Assembly (NCBI GenBank): GCA_035281425.1
Contig: DATEDX010000142.1
Location: 1 to 14,403, forward strand
Source of the DNA: JAICND01 sp035281425
GTDB taxonomy: Bacteria > Actinomycetota > Acidimicrobiia > Spongiisociales > ZC4RG35
Length of the DNA stretch: 14,403 nt
Direction of reading: 5' to 3'
In this document: in pieces, positions 6,031-13,000 of the stretch
Position numbering within the stretch: the stretch's first letter is position 1
How the letters are laid out: every line of letters starts with the position of its first letter
Notes under the pieces: generated by a model
Database searches by the model: none
Told to the model about the DNA's origin: nothing
What the model saw: only the letters and a program-made list of their open reading frames with translations
Program-made: the position numbers and the translations under genes

Positions 6031-6833
6031 CCGCTCGCCTTGGCCAGGGTCAGGAACTCATCGGGGGCGAGCGATTCGGGTCGGCGAGTAGGGTCGATCC
6101 CTGCCCCCAGCAGAACCGGGGACGGCTCCGGGAGCACCGCCCGGAGCGAGCTGCGCAGCATCTTGCGTCGTTGAGCGAAGCCGGCCGTGGCCAGCTCGAT
6201 CGCTCGCTCGGTGGCGGGATCAGCGGGGTTACGGACGATCCGCACCACTGCCGACTCCACCCGCGGTGGCGGGTAGAAGACCCGGGGAGGAACCGTGAAG
6301 AGCAGGCGAGCTTGGCCATGAAGCCCGACGATGACGCTGGGAAGTCCGTAGTCGGGTGAGTCTGGCTGGGCGACCAGCCGCCGTCCCACCTCCTCCTGCA
6401 CCATCACCGTGAACTCGGTGATAGCCGGAACCCGGCGGAGAAGGTCGAGGATGAGGACCGTGCCGACTTCGTAAGGGAGGTTGGCAACCAGTTTCCAGCT
6501 GACTCCCTGCAGTTCGGAGTAATCGAAGCGGAGGGCATCGCCAAAGCGAAGGTCGACCGCCATCCCCGCCAGGGTTTCGGTGAGCACGCCCTCGAGTCGA
6601 CGATCCACCTCCAGCGCCAGCACCTTGGCCCCGCTTCTAGCCAGCTCCCGCGTGAGAGTCCCGGTCCCCGCTCCCACCTCCAACACGTGGTCTTCACCTG
6701 TTACCCCTGCCGCCGCCACGATCCGGCGGATCAGATTCGGATCGGCCAGGAAATGTTGACCAAGGTGACGCCTCGGCTGGAGCCCGTGTTTCCGTAAGAG
6801 CCGGCGCATCTCGGTGAGGGTTTGGGCGGTCAC
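6027..6833 (-). CDS. rsmA: 16S rRNA dimethyladenosine transferase (KsgA/RsmA)
   Basis: A 268-residue SAM-dependent enzyme that dimethylates the two adjacent adenines (A1518 and A1519 in E. coli numbering) near the 3' end of 16S rRNA late in 30S assembly. The sequence shows HLGQHFL (23-29), SAM motif I VLEVGAGTGTLT (50-61), acidic E75 in ALEVD, GDALRFD (98-104), catalytic motif NLPY (118-121), and a C-terminal helical domain with FAQRRKMLRSSL that contacts rRNA. The GTG start overlaps the tatD stop (GTGA) and its stop overlaps the ispE start, so all three are translationally coupled. In mycobacteria rpfB usually lies between tatD and rsmA; it is absent here. Confidence 0.97.
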   Translation of the reverse strand: MTAQTLTEMRRLLRKHGLQPRRHLGQHFLADPNLIRRIVAAAGVTGEDHVLEVGAGTGTLTRELARSGAKVLALEVDRRLEGVLTETLAGMAVDLRFGDALRFDYSELQGVSWKLVANLPYEVGTVLILDLLRRVPAITEFTVMVQEEVGRRLVAQPDSPDYGLPSVIVGLHGQARLLFTVPPRVFYPPPRVESAVVRIVRNPADPATERAIELATAGFAQRRKMLRSSLRAVLPEPSPVLLGAGIDPTRRPESLAPDEFLTLAKASG

Positions 6834-7576
6834 GACCGAAAGATACGCTCGGCGTTGGCGGTGGTGTGACGCGCTACGTCATCAGCAGCTAAGCCCCACA
6901 CTCGTCCCAAGGCTTCCCCGATCAACCGCACGAACCCAGGTTCATTGGGCTGGTCCCGATATGGGGGCGGGGTGAGGTAGGGGGTGTCGGTCTCCACCAG
7001 TGCTCGCTCGGGTGGAACTAGAGCGGCGCCTCGCCGGACGGTGTCGCCCGTCTCGAATGCCACCGGTCCGGCAAAACTGAACCAGCAGCCGAGGTCGAGG
7101 AACCGGCGAGTCCAGCGGGGCCCACCCGTCCAACAGTGGAGCACCGCCCCTTGCCCCACTTCCGTCGTCACCAAGGCCTCGTAGGTGGCGGCAAAGGCAT
7201 CCCGGCAATGAACGATGAGCGGCAGCCGCAGCTTCCGGGCAAGTTCGATCTGGCCGGTGAAGGCCTCCACTTGATCCCGGGGCTCGGAGAGGTTGCGGTA
7301 GAAGTCGAGTCCGGTCTCCCCCACCGCCACTGCCCGGGGAGCGAGAGATTCGATCCGGACCCGTTCCTCACCCCAACGGTGGGCCTCGTGAGGGTGAAGA
7401 CCCACCGTGGCCAGCACCCGAGGGCCGAATCTCGTGCTGAGGTCGAGCGCTTCCTGGGAGGAGTCGGCGTCGATTCCCGGGACTACCAGCCAGTCAACAT
7501 CGGCCGCTCGTTGCAGCAGCTCGTGAGGAGGACGCCCGTCGAGTTGGAGATGACAATGGGTATCAACCCACCCCAT
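6830..7576 (-). CDS. tatD: TatD family metal-dependent deoxyribonuclease
   Basis: A 248-residue TIM-barrel hydrolase of the TatD family, linked to 3'-5' exonuclease activity on DNA and RNA and to repair of oxidative damage. Metal-binding motifs are complete: DTHCHL with H7 and H9, VGLHPHEA (58-65), VGETGLDFYR with E87, IVHCRDA with H123, LHCWTG with H147, and ETDTPYLTP with D197. The ATG at 7576 has GAGGAG at 7 nt spacing. It is the first gene of the tatD-rsmA-ispE operon and is divergent from the AbrB-like gene across 114 bp. In mycobacteria metG stands next to tatD; here the AbrB and DUF192 genes occupy that place. Confidence 0.95.
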   Translation of the reverse strand: MGWVDTHCHLQLDGRPPHELLQRAADVDWLVVPGIDADSSQEALDLSTRFGPRVLATVGLHPHEAHRWGEERVRIESLAPRAVAVGETGLDFYRNLSEPRDQVEAFTGQIELARKLRLPLIVHCRDAFAATYEALVTTEVGQGAVLHCWTGGPRWTRRFLDLGCWFSFAGPVAFETGDTVRRGAALVPPERALVETDTPYLTPPPYRDQPNEPGFVRLIGEALGRVWGLAADDVARHTTANAERIFRS

Positions 7577-7690
7577 GGGAGGGCTCCTCTAGGTCGATCG
7601 GGAGGGCCGAGGCTAGTGGAGCACCGGTTGGGCGACGCCGCCGCCCTGATCTCGGTATTCTCCGCCGCCTGCCTAGGAGGGGACTCAACT

Positions 7691-7924
7691 TTGGAATCCG
7701 GCATCGCTCGCAAGATCGATGACCTCGGGCGTATCGTGATTCCCGCGGAAACGCGCCGGCTTTTCAACATCAGAGAGGGAGATCAGATCCTGATCTCCAT
7801 CGAGGGAACCGGGATCGTGCTGCGCAAGTTAGAGACCACCTGCGTGTTTTGCGGTCGCACCGAAGAGGTAAGCCCCTTCAAGGGCAAAGGCATCTGCGGT
7901 CAGTGCCGGCTCGAGCTCCCCTGA
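7691..7924 (+). CDS. AbrB/SpoVT-like DNA-binding protein with Cys4 zinc-binding tail
   Basis: A 77-residue protein. Residues 1-47 form a SpoVT-AbrB swapped-hairpin domain with IARKIDDLGRIVIPAETRR, then LFNIREGDQILISIEGTGIVLRK. The C-terminus has two CxxC pairs, C51/C54 (CVFC) and C69/C72 (CGQC), which suggest a small zinc ribbon like that in clostridial AbrB-type regulators. It is probably a dimeric or tetrameric transcription factor, target unknown. The start is TTG at 7691, chosen because AGGAGGGG at 7675-7682 lies 8 nt before it and the conserved domain begins at once. The frame is open upstream, but only as antisense of tatD. A TATTCT at 7656-7661 may be the -10 box; no good -35 was found. 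Confidence 0.88.
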   Translation: MESGIARKIDDLGRIVIPAETRRLFNIREGDQILISIEGTGIVLRKLETTCVFCGRTEEVSPFKGKGICGQCRLELP

Positions 7925-7968
7925 GCCCAGAAGGAGAGCTGGTCGGTCCGGGGTGGAGTTCGGGTCCG

Positions 7969-8286
7969 GTGGCCGTGGCCCGCTCTTTTCGCCAGCGCTG
8001 GAGGGGGCTGGCGCCGCGGCCCCAAACCTGCGGGTTGCTGTTGCCGGGGCGATCGGTCCACACCTTCACCATGCGAGAGCCGCTGCTGGTAGTAGCTCTC
8101 GATGGCGACGGGCGGGTGGTGGTGCATCGCCGGCTGCCACCCCGACGCATCTTTAGCCATCGCCACGCCCGGCACATCCTCGAACTCGACCACCAGCACC
8201 TACCACCACCGGTGGGTGTGGTCCTAACGTGGCAGGGTGCCGGGACGGCTGATCCTCTGCGCCACCCCCATCGGCAACCTCGGTGA
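7969..8286 (+). CDS. DUF192-like small protein (probable)
   Basis: About 105 residues in the frame after the AbrB gene. RWRGLAPRPQTCGLLLPG, then SVHTFTMREPLLVVALDGDGRVV (29-51) and LPPRRIFSHRHARHILEL (56-73), fit the DUF192 pattern (SVHTFxMRFPIDVVFLDxDGxVV, then LPP, then a VLEL strand). DUF192 proteins are small beta-rich proteins of unknown role, often secreted; this one lacks a signal peptide. The start is uncertain: GTG at 7969 is chosen because GGTGGAG lies 11 nt before it and the conserved part follows; GTG at 7975 is possible. The last 50 bp overlap rsmI in another frame, and the tail is not family-like. Confidence 0.6.
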   Translation: MAVARSFRQRWRGLAPRPQTCGLLLPGRSVHTFTMREPLLVVALDGDGRVVVHRRLPPRRIFSHRHARHILELDHQHLPPPVGVVLTWQGAGTADPLRHPHRQPR

Positions 8287-9061
8287 CGCCTCTTCGCGCC
8301 TGGGCCGGGTGCTCGACACGGCCGACGTCATCTTCGCCGAGGACACCCGCCGCAGTCGCACTCTGCTTCACCACCTGGGGATCAAGAAGCCGTTGCGCTC
8401 CTATCACGCCGGAAACGAAGCGGAGCGATCGGTCCAGCTCGGCCAGATGTTGGCCGAGGGCAACACGATCGCCCTGATCACCGACGCCGGTACCCCCGCC
8501 ATCTCCGACCCGGGTCTATCGGCAGTGGCGGCGGCCCGGCACCAGCAAGCCGAGGTGAGCGTGGTCCCCGGTCCCAGCGCCGTCACCGCGGCCCTGGCGG
8601 TGAGCGGTCTGCCTTCCGACCGGTTTGTCTTCGAGGGCTTCCTCCCCCGCCGGAGCGCTGCTCGGGCGAGCCGGCTGGCGGCCATGAGAGCAGAGCTCCG
8701 CACCATGGTTCTCTTCGTCGCCCCTCACCATCTTCTCGAGGACTTGCAAGGCCTCCGCCAGACTTTGGGCGATCGAGATGTAGCCGTTGCCCGTGAGCTG
8801 AGCAAAGCCTACGAAGAGGTGTGGTGGGGAACCCTCGGTGACGCCATCTCGGAGTGGAGCGAACGAGAACCACAAGGGGAGTTCACCTTGGTGGTGGCCG
8901 GAGGAGAAGAACCTCCGCCCGACTTCGAAGCGGCCTTCGCCCTGATGAAGGACCTGATGGCCGGGGGCATGACCACGGGAGCCGCCGCTCGTCAAGTGGC
9001 CGAAGCCACCGGCATCCCCCGACGAACGCTTTACGAACGTGCCATCAGAGAGATGGCCTGA
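8237..9061 (+). CDS. rsmI: 16S rRNA (cytidine-1402-2'-O)-methyltransferase
   Basis: A 274-residue tetrapyrrole-methylase-fold enzyme that 2'-O-methylates C1402 in the 16S rRNA decoding centre (E. coli numbering) using SAM. Motifs are LCATPIGNLGD (7-17), FAEDTRRSRTLLHHLGI, SYHAGNE, TDAGTPAISDPG, VVPGPSAVTAALAVSGLP and RFVFEGFLPR, with the family's small C-terminal helical domain at the end. The GTG at 8237 is the only sensible start, since a stop lies 12 bp upstream in frame and the conserved N-terminus begins at residue 5. There is no clear Shine-Dalgarno, and it overlaps the DUF192-like gene by 50 bp, so translation is probably coupled. With rsmA nearby, two 16S rRNA modification enzymes share this window. 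Confidence 0.96.
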   Translation: MPGRLILCATPIGNLGDASSRLGRVLDTADVIFAEDTRRSRTLLHHLGIKKPLRSYHAGNEAERSVQLGQMLAEGNTIALITDAGTPAISDPGLSAVAAARHQQAEVSVVPGPSAVTAALAVSGLPSDRFVFEGFLPRRSAARASRLAAMRAELRTMVLFVAPHHLLEDLQGLRQTLGDRDVAVARELSKAYEEVWWGTLGDAISEWSEREPQGEFTLVVAGGEEPPPDFEAAFALMKDLMAGGMTTGAAARQVAEATGIPRRTLYERAIREMA

Positions 9062-9064
9062 AAA

Positions 9065-9120
9065 GACCGGGGGTGCGGCGTCCAGACCGCGGGATAAGGC
9101 GGATTGGTTAGAGCCCGGTC
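9065..9120. terminator. Possible bidirectional terminator between rsmI and the lipoprotein gene
   Basis: GACCGGG at 9065-9071 and CCCGGTC at 9114-9120 form 7-bp arms across the ends of the two convergent genes, with a small inner stem GCGG/CCGC (9075-9078 and 9087-9090). The loop is long, there is no T-tract, and the right arm lies in coding sequence, so support is weak. Confidence 0.25.
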
Positions 9121-10427
9121 AGCTGGCTGCGCAGGAGCGCGCCCACGGCTGGGTCACCCGCCACCACCCACACCACTTCCTCGCCCGCCAAGGCCAGGAA
9201 GGCGTAGTCGTCACCGGCATAGGCGCTACCGGCACCGTCGGTGGTGGCCTCCCCTACGTTCATGGCCGACCCGATGTAATCCTCCAAGGCCTGGTGCAAC
9301 TCTTCGGCGTCCTGGGCGCTGTCACCGGCATATCGCAGCACCATGGCGGCTTCGCTGCCATTGAAGAAGACGCTGTACCTGTCCCCACCCCAACCTGCTG
9401 CGGCTCGGTCGCTTCCCCCCAACACTTGGTCGAAGATCAGGCGGAAGCCGAGCTCGCCCCAGGTTGACTGGTAGGCAAGCTCGTAACCGTCTGGCGCCCC
9501 CGGAAGCTCACCCACCGAACGGGGGAGGTCGCTTCGGTAACGATCGGGGTCGATCACCTGCTCGGTGGAGACAGGAGGCTCGCCATATGCCTGGTCGACG
9601 GCTTCCTGCCCTCCCACTTCAAAGAGTTGGGATACAAACCCGAACCCGGTTTCGTAGGGAAAGAGAAGGCTGTCCTGGATGAACTCGGGTACCCCGGCGA
9701 ACACGGAATCGTCGACTTCGGTGAGCGCCTCCTGCAGGAACTGCTGCTGTTCGGCCGGGGAGAGTTGCTGAACGAAGCGTATTTCGGTAAGGCTGGCATC
9801 TCCTTCGATCAAGGCTTGGAAGGCGGAGGCTTCGTCGAAGCGATCTTCGTCGTGGAGAGCAGAGAACGCCTGGTGGAAGTCGAGCACCTGATCGGTGAGC
9901 GAATGGGTCAACTCGTGCACCAACGTCACCTGTTGAAGGACCGAAAACTCATTTTCCCGAGCGGGCACCACCAGCTCTTTGGTTTCCCCGTCGTAAAAGC
10001 CGGCTACTTGTTCACCATAAAGATCGCTGACCGTCTGGCGGAGATCGAAGGTGGGTTCGACCAAGCCGAGAAGGATGTAGAGCGCTTGATCGACGTCGAC
10101 ATCTTCGTAGTCTTCTTCGATTTGCTCACGGACCCGGTCAGACAGTTCCTGGTCGGTGACCACTTCGATCACGGGAGCAGTGACGAATTGGAGGCCGCGT
10201 ACCTCTTCCGTCACTCCGATCAGCCGTGCGATTTCGGAGCGCAACTCTTCGGGTAACTCCTCGGTGCCGGTGGGAAGGGTGGTGGTGGCCTCCTCGCCGG
10301 TAGTGGTGCTAGTAACTCCCGGTTCGGTGGTGGTGGTCTGGGTGGTGGCGGTGGTGGTGCTGACGCTCGAACCGATACAGCCGCTGACGGCGAGCGCGAC
10401 GAACACGACGAGGAGCCTCGATTTCAC
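9108..10427 (-). CDS. Lipoprotein with HExxH motif, putative zinc metallopeptidase
   Basis: A 439-residue exported protein. Residues 1-17 form a lipoprotein signal (MKSRLLVVFVALAVSGC) with lipobox VSGC and C17 as lipidation site. A Thr-rich linker follows (about 22-55). The middle carries GFYDGETKELVV (143-154) and VTLVHELTHSLTDQ (167-180), a zinc HExxH motif with H171, E172 and H175; ALIEGDAS puts E209 as a likely third ligand, as in gluzincin-type peptidases. The rest, with many acidic residues, is not recognised. It is probably an envelope-anchored peptidase, though substrate and activity are unknown. GTG at 10427 begins the signal peptide; 78 further open codons upstream lack protein character and overlap the desaturase gene. 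A TAGCCT ends 7 nt before the GTG, with no Shine-Dalgarno. Confidence 0.8.
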   Translation of the reverse strand: MKSRLLVVFVALAVSGCIGSSVSTTTATTQTTTTEPGVTSTTTGEEATTTLPTGTEELPEELRSEIARLIGVTEEVRGLQFVTAPVIEVVTDQELSDRVREQIEEDYEDVDVDQALYILLGLVEPTFDLRQTVSDLYGEQVAGFYDGETKELVVPARENEFSVLQQVTLVHELTHSLTDQVLDFHQAFSALHDEDRFDEASAFQALIEGDASLTEIRFVQQLSPAEQQQFLQEALTEVDDSVFAGVPEFIQDSLLFPYETGFGFVSQLFEVGGQEAVDQAYGEPPVSTEQVIDPDRYRSDLPRSVGELPGAPDGYELAYQSTWGELGFRLIFDQVLGGSDRAAAGWGGDRYSVFFNGSEAAMVLRYAGDSAQDAEELHQALEDYIGSAMNVGEATTDGAGSAYAGDDYAFLALAGEEVVWVVAGDPAVGALLRSQLTGL

Positions 10428-10434
10428 GTGGCTG

Positions 10435-10440
10435 AGGCTA
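10435..10440 (-). promoter_or_regulatory. Candidate -10 box of a leaderless lipoprotein gene
   Basis: TAGCCT on the minus strand (TANNNT) ends 7 nt before the GTG at 10427, and no Shine-Dalgarno is present, so the transcript would begin at the start codon. The expected -35 position lies inside the palindrome at 10450-10464. Confidence 0.35.
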
Positions 10441-10443
10441 CCC

Positions 10444-10472
10444 GGGCAGGGGTGATATTCACCCACCTGCCC
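10444..10472. promoter_or_regulatory. Inverted repeat (operator or hairpin) upstream of the lipoprotein gene
   Basis: GGGTGATATTCACCC at 10450-10464 is a palindrome with 6-bp arms and a 3-bp centre. It is enclosed by GGGCAG (10444-10449) and CTGCCC (10467-10472), separated by a 2-nt AC bulge. As DNA it could be an operator at the -35 region of the lipoprotein promoter; as RNA it would be a strong hairpin after the desaturase gene. There is no U-tract. Confidence 0.55.
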
Positions 10473-10480
10473 TGGTGAAG

Positions 10481-10520
10481 GTTGAGCAGGACGTGCTGCT
10501 CGACCGTCCCCAGAACGGTC
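10481..10520. terminator. Two adjoining hairpins downstream of the desaturase gene
   Basis: GTTGAGCAG (10481-10489) pairs with CTGCTCGAC (10496-10504): 9 bp with one G-U and a 6-nt loop. GACCGT (10502-10507) pairs with ACGGTC (10515-10520): 6 bp with a 7-nt loop. They share bases 10502-10504. They start 14 bp past the desaturase stop on the minus strand and are followed by the hairpin at 10444-10472. A run of U-less hairpins could act as a composite terminator. Confidence 0.45.
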
Positions 10521-10534
10521 AGACAACCACGGAT

Positions 10535-11431
10535 TTAGGCGGGGGCGAAGCGAGCCTCGAAGCGTTCCGCTTTGTGCAGCACCTGGGCCGGCAGCTCCAT
10601 CAGCTTCTCTTGGAACTCCGCCGCCCGCTGAGAAAGCCCTTCCAGGGTGGCGATGCCCCACTGTTCGAGCAGAGGCATCAGTACCCGGTCGTGATGGATG
10701 CGGAGGTTGTATACCCCTGCCCGGGCGATCTCGATCGACCTTCGCACAAACCCGGGGATGCCCACTCCCGGCATCTGAAAGTTGGTCAACGTCCGGTAGA
10801 TGCCTTCGAGGGCGATGGCCGGCGCCTCTTTGAGCAACGCCGCCATCACTCCTTTGTAGAACATGAAGTGGTGGTTCTCGTCGGCGGCGATGTGGCGCAT
10901 CAACTCGAAAGCGGCCTCATCGTCGGTGATCTTGCCGGCGTTGCGATGGGACACTCTGGTCGCCAGCTCCTGCGCCGATGTGTAGGCCATCAGTTCCGCC
11001 GGGTTATTCCAGTTGGGCTCATACCCGGCCTTCATGGTGGCCATTCGATCGTCTTCCAATTCGTAGGGATCGCAGTTGCGAGAGGTGAGGAGGTAAGAAC
11101 GGATAGCGATGGCATGCTGACCCTCCTCCGCCGTCCAGATCCCATTCCATTCCCGCCAAATCGAACTTTCGGGCAGGTGACGCTCCAAAGCTGAGTGGTA
11201 GTAAGGAAGGTTGTCTTCAGTGAGGAGATTGAGCACGAGGGAGGTACGGGCCCGCTCGTTGATGGTGCATTGCGATTCGTCCCAAGGCACCTCTTTGAAA
11301 TTCTGCCCTCGCTCCCACGGGATGAGGTCGTGGAAATACCAATGGGATCGTCGCTGCTGGTGTTCAGCGAGGAGCCGTGCCACTGTGGGCTCAACCGCCT
11401 CCAGGAGCTCGAAGTCTTCGTTGTGGGCCAT
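10535..11431 (-). CDS. Acyl-ACP desaturase, diiron ferritin-like family
   Basis: A 298-residue soluble fatty-acyl-ACP desaturase, of the kind that puts double bonds into ACP-bound fatty acids using oxygen and reduced ferredoxin; it resembles mycobacterial DesA1/DesA2. All six expected iron ligands are visible: E72 (LLTEDNLPYYH), E103 and H106 (AEEGQHA), E155 (SAQELATRVSH), E185 and H188 (AADENHHFMFYK). There is no membrane segment. The length is usual for the bacterial branch. The ATG is preceded by AAAGGGG at 4 nt. It stands alone between two lipoprotein genes, with 132 bp upstream and a hairpin-rich gap downstream. A TAGGAT at 11501-11496 may be the -10 box, but no -35 is evident. Substrate and bond position cannot be read from sequence. 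Confidence 0.9.
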   Translation of the reverse strand: MAHNEDFELLEAVEPTVARLLAEHQQRRSHWYFHDLIPWERGQNFKEVPWDESQCTINERARTSLVLNLLTEDNLPYYHSALERHLPESSIWREWNGIWTAEEGQHAIAIRSYLLTSRNCDPYELEDDRMATMKAGYEPNWNNPAELMAYTSAQELATRVSHRNAGKITDDEAAFELMRHIAADENHHFMFYKGVMAALLKEAPAIALEGIYRTLTNFQMPGVGIPGFVRRSIEIARAGVYNLRIHHDRVLMPLLEQWGIATLEGLSQRAAEFQEKLMELPAQVLHKAERFEARFAPA

Positions 11432-11563
11432 GGAGCCCCTTTCCGTGTGGGCGAGCAGACAGAGAACCTGACCCGGCCAAGCTCCCGATCGTTACATCCT
11501 ATCTGGTCACTCGCGGCTCTTGGCGGAGGGGTGGACCAGGCCCTCGGCAGAAGGCAACGTCGT

Positions 11564-12124
11564 TCAGCGACCGATGTCAAACTCCGACCCGAAGGCAGCG
11601 GAGTTGGCCCAATCGGCGAGGGTGGGTTCATCGACCTCCCAGACCACCTCTTCGCCGTCGTCAACGATGACGACCTCCTGCAGGGGAACATGGGGAAATA
11701 CTGCCACCACCAGCGAGGTCTGTAGCGGTCCGACCGCAAAGCGGCAGGGGATGACCACCTCGCCGTCGAGGGTGGTGATAAGCATCCGAAGGCCGGGAGT
11801 CAGCTGTGCCGTTACCAGCATCAGTTCCTGGTATGCCCCGAATGTGGCCCCGAGCCGGCCGTGCTCAGTCCGGACAGCCACTCCGTTCAAGGTGTGATTG
11901 TCCACCCGTATCCAGACCCGCTCCGCGCTCCGGGCGTAGGTCGCCTCCCATGCCCGATCGCCGGCCTCCCCCCTGAGCTTCTCCCCCAGCGCGCCCTCAC
12001 ATGCAGGGACCACGACCTCATCCAGGTCGGACGTATCCGGCTGCAAGGTCGTGGTAGAGGCAGGCGACGAACACGCCACCGCGAGCAACGCCACCACCCA
12101 ACAGACGGTGAGCTGAAGCGCCAT
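11564..12124 (-). CDS. Small putative lipoprotein, unknown function
   Basis: A 186-residue protein with a hydrophobic N-terminus (MALQLTVCWVVALLAVACSS) and a probable lipidation cysteine at C18. The lipobox AVAC is slightly off consensus (A at -3), and the segment has no positive charge before the hydrophobic core, so lipidation is likely but not certain. A short Thr-rich stretch follows. The mature part has three Cys (18, 42 and one near 127), several beta-strand-like segments and an acidic C-terminus; I recognise no family. It begins 18 bp after surE on the same strand and is probably the last gene of the pfkB-surE unit. A run of six G directly before the ATG leaves little room for a proper Shine-Dalgarno. 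Confidence 0.7.
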   Translation of the reverse strand: MALQLTVCWVVALLAVACSSPASTTTLQPDTSDLDEVVVPACEGALGEKLRGEAGDRAWEATYARSAERVWIRVDNHTLNGVAVRTEHGRLGATFGAYQELMLVTAQLTPGLRMLITTLDGEVVIPCRFAVGPLQTSLVVAVFPHVPLQEVVIVDDGEEVVWEVDEPTLADWANSAAFGSEFDIGR

Positions 12125-12142
12125 CCCCCCATTGTGACAACT

Positions 12143-13000
12143 TCAGCTCTGAGGACGGTGGGCCCGATCAGGGCCAGGGGGCAGGAGCCAGTCGGCGGGG
12201 ACTTGGGGGAACGGAGCGGGTTCGACGGCGGCGAGCGGTGTGATGGTGACATACCCTTCGCGGCATAGGGCGGTGTCGGTGGTGGGATCGAGACCGGCCA
12301 GCGAGCCGCCGATCTCGAACTGAAGGCGTCCATCGTCGTAGTTGGCGGTCGCCACCCGGAAGACCCCGAAGTTGTCGAGGTCGGCCCATCGGGCACCGTG
12401 CAGTTCCCCCACCGGCACCGCCGGCACATTGACGTTGAGCACCATCTTGGGAAAGTGCTGCTGGACCAGCCAATGGGTGACGGATACGGCCACCTCAGCC
12501 GCGGTCTGCCACCACCAAGGCTCGGAGGGCGCCAGGCTGATGGCCAGGCCATGGCTTCCGAAGGTGCGGGCGGTGAGCACCGCCCCCACTGTCCCCGAAT
12601 GGATCACCGAGTGACCGGTGTTGACTCCGGCGTTGATACCGGACACCACCAGGTCGGGTTTGGGCCCGAACGCTCCCAGCGCGGCCGCCATCACCGCCAG
12701 GCCGGGTGGGCCCGCCACCGTGTACGCCTCAACGTCGTTCCAGCCCGCCTTCTTGAGATCGATTCCCTCTTCGGCGTTGAAGCGGCCGATCCCGGTGCCG
12801 CTCCCACTCATGTCCATGGCCGGGGCAGCTACTACCAAGTCTGGGAACTGGGCGTGCAGAGCTTCGGCCAGGATCCTGATCCCGGGGGATTCGAGCCCGT
12901 CGTCGTTGGTGATAAGGAGGCGGGGCTTCCCACTGGTAGTGGTCTTCTCCTCCACCACCAGGGGACGGGCCTCGGTGCCGGTGCTGGTCGTCGTCATCAT
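12143..13000 (-). CDS. surE: 5'/3'-nucleotidase SurE
   Basis: A 285-residue SurE-family phosphatase, which removes phosphate from nucleoside monophosphates and short polyphosphates in stationary phase or stress. The metal site is visible: LLITNDDGLESPGI (28-41, with D33 and D34), MSGSGTG with S65, and VVSGINAGVNTG with N123, then HSGTVGAVLTAR. Two features differ from the usual protein: a Thr-rich 25-residue N-terminal extension, and TVAGPPGLAVM where GTPADCV-like sequence is normal. The ATG at 13000 is chosen because it overlaps the pfkB stop as ATGA, as at other junctions here; a GTG at 13006 is also open. The coupled kinase upstream suggests a shared role in sugar or nucleoside phosphate turnover. 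Confidence 0.92.
   Translation of the reverse strand: MMTTTSTGTEARPLVVEEKTTTSGKPRLLITNDDGLESPGIRILAEALHAQFPDLVVAAPAMDMSGSGTGIGRFNAEEGIDLKKAGWNDVEAYTVAGPPGLAVMAAALGAFGPKPDLVVSGINAGVNTGHSVIHSGTVGAVLTARTFGSHGLAISLAPSEPWWWQTAAEVAVSVTHWLVQQHFPKMVLNVNVPAVPVGELHGARWADLDNFGVFRVATANYDDGRLQFEIGGSLAGLDPTTDTALCREGYVTITPLAAVEPAPFPQVPADWLLPPGPDRAHRPQS

Noticed and set aside
7136..7690. Upstream extension of the AbrB-like frame
   Set aside because: It is antisense to tatD; the TTG at 7691 has a strong Shine-Dalgarno and starts the conserved domain.
9627..10256. A 209-codon plus-strand frame and similar long frames at 10475-11194 and 12398-13213
   Set aside because: All are antisense to well-supported genes (lipoprotein, desaturase, surE/pfkB) and show no domain or ribosome-binding site.
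10428..10661. Longer N-terminus for the HExxH lipoprotein
   Set aside because: It would overlap the desaturase gene by 127 bp and bury the signal peptide inside the protein; the GTG at 10427 gives a clean lipoprotein signal.
11432..11563. Terminator or small RNA in the gap upstream of the desaturase
   Set aside because: Only short pairings such as GAGGG/CCCTC are seen, without a convincing stem or U-tract; the gap more likely holds the desaturase promoter, for which only a TAGGAT is suggestive.
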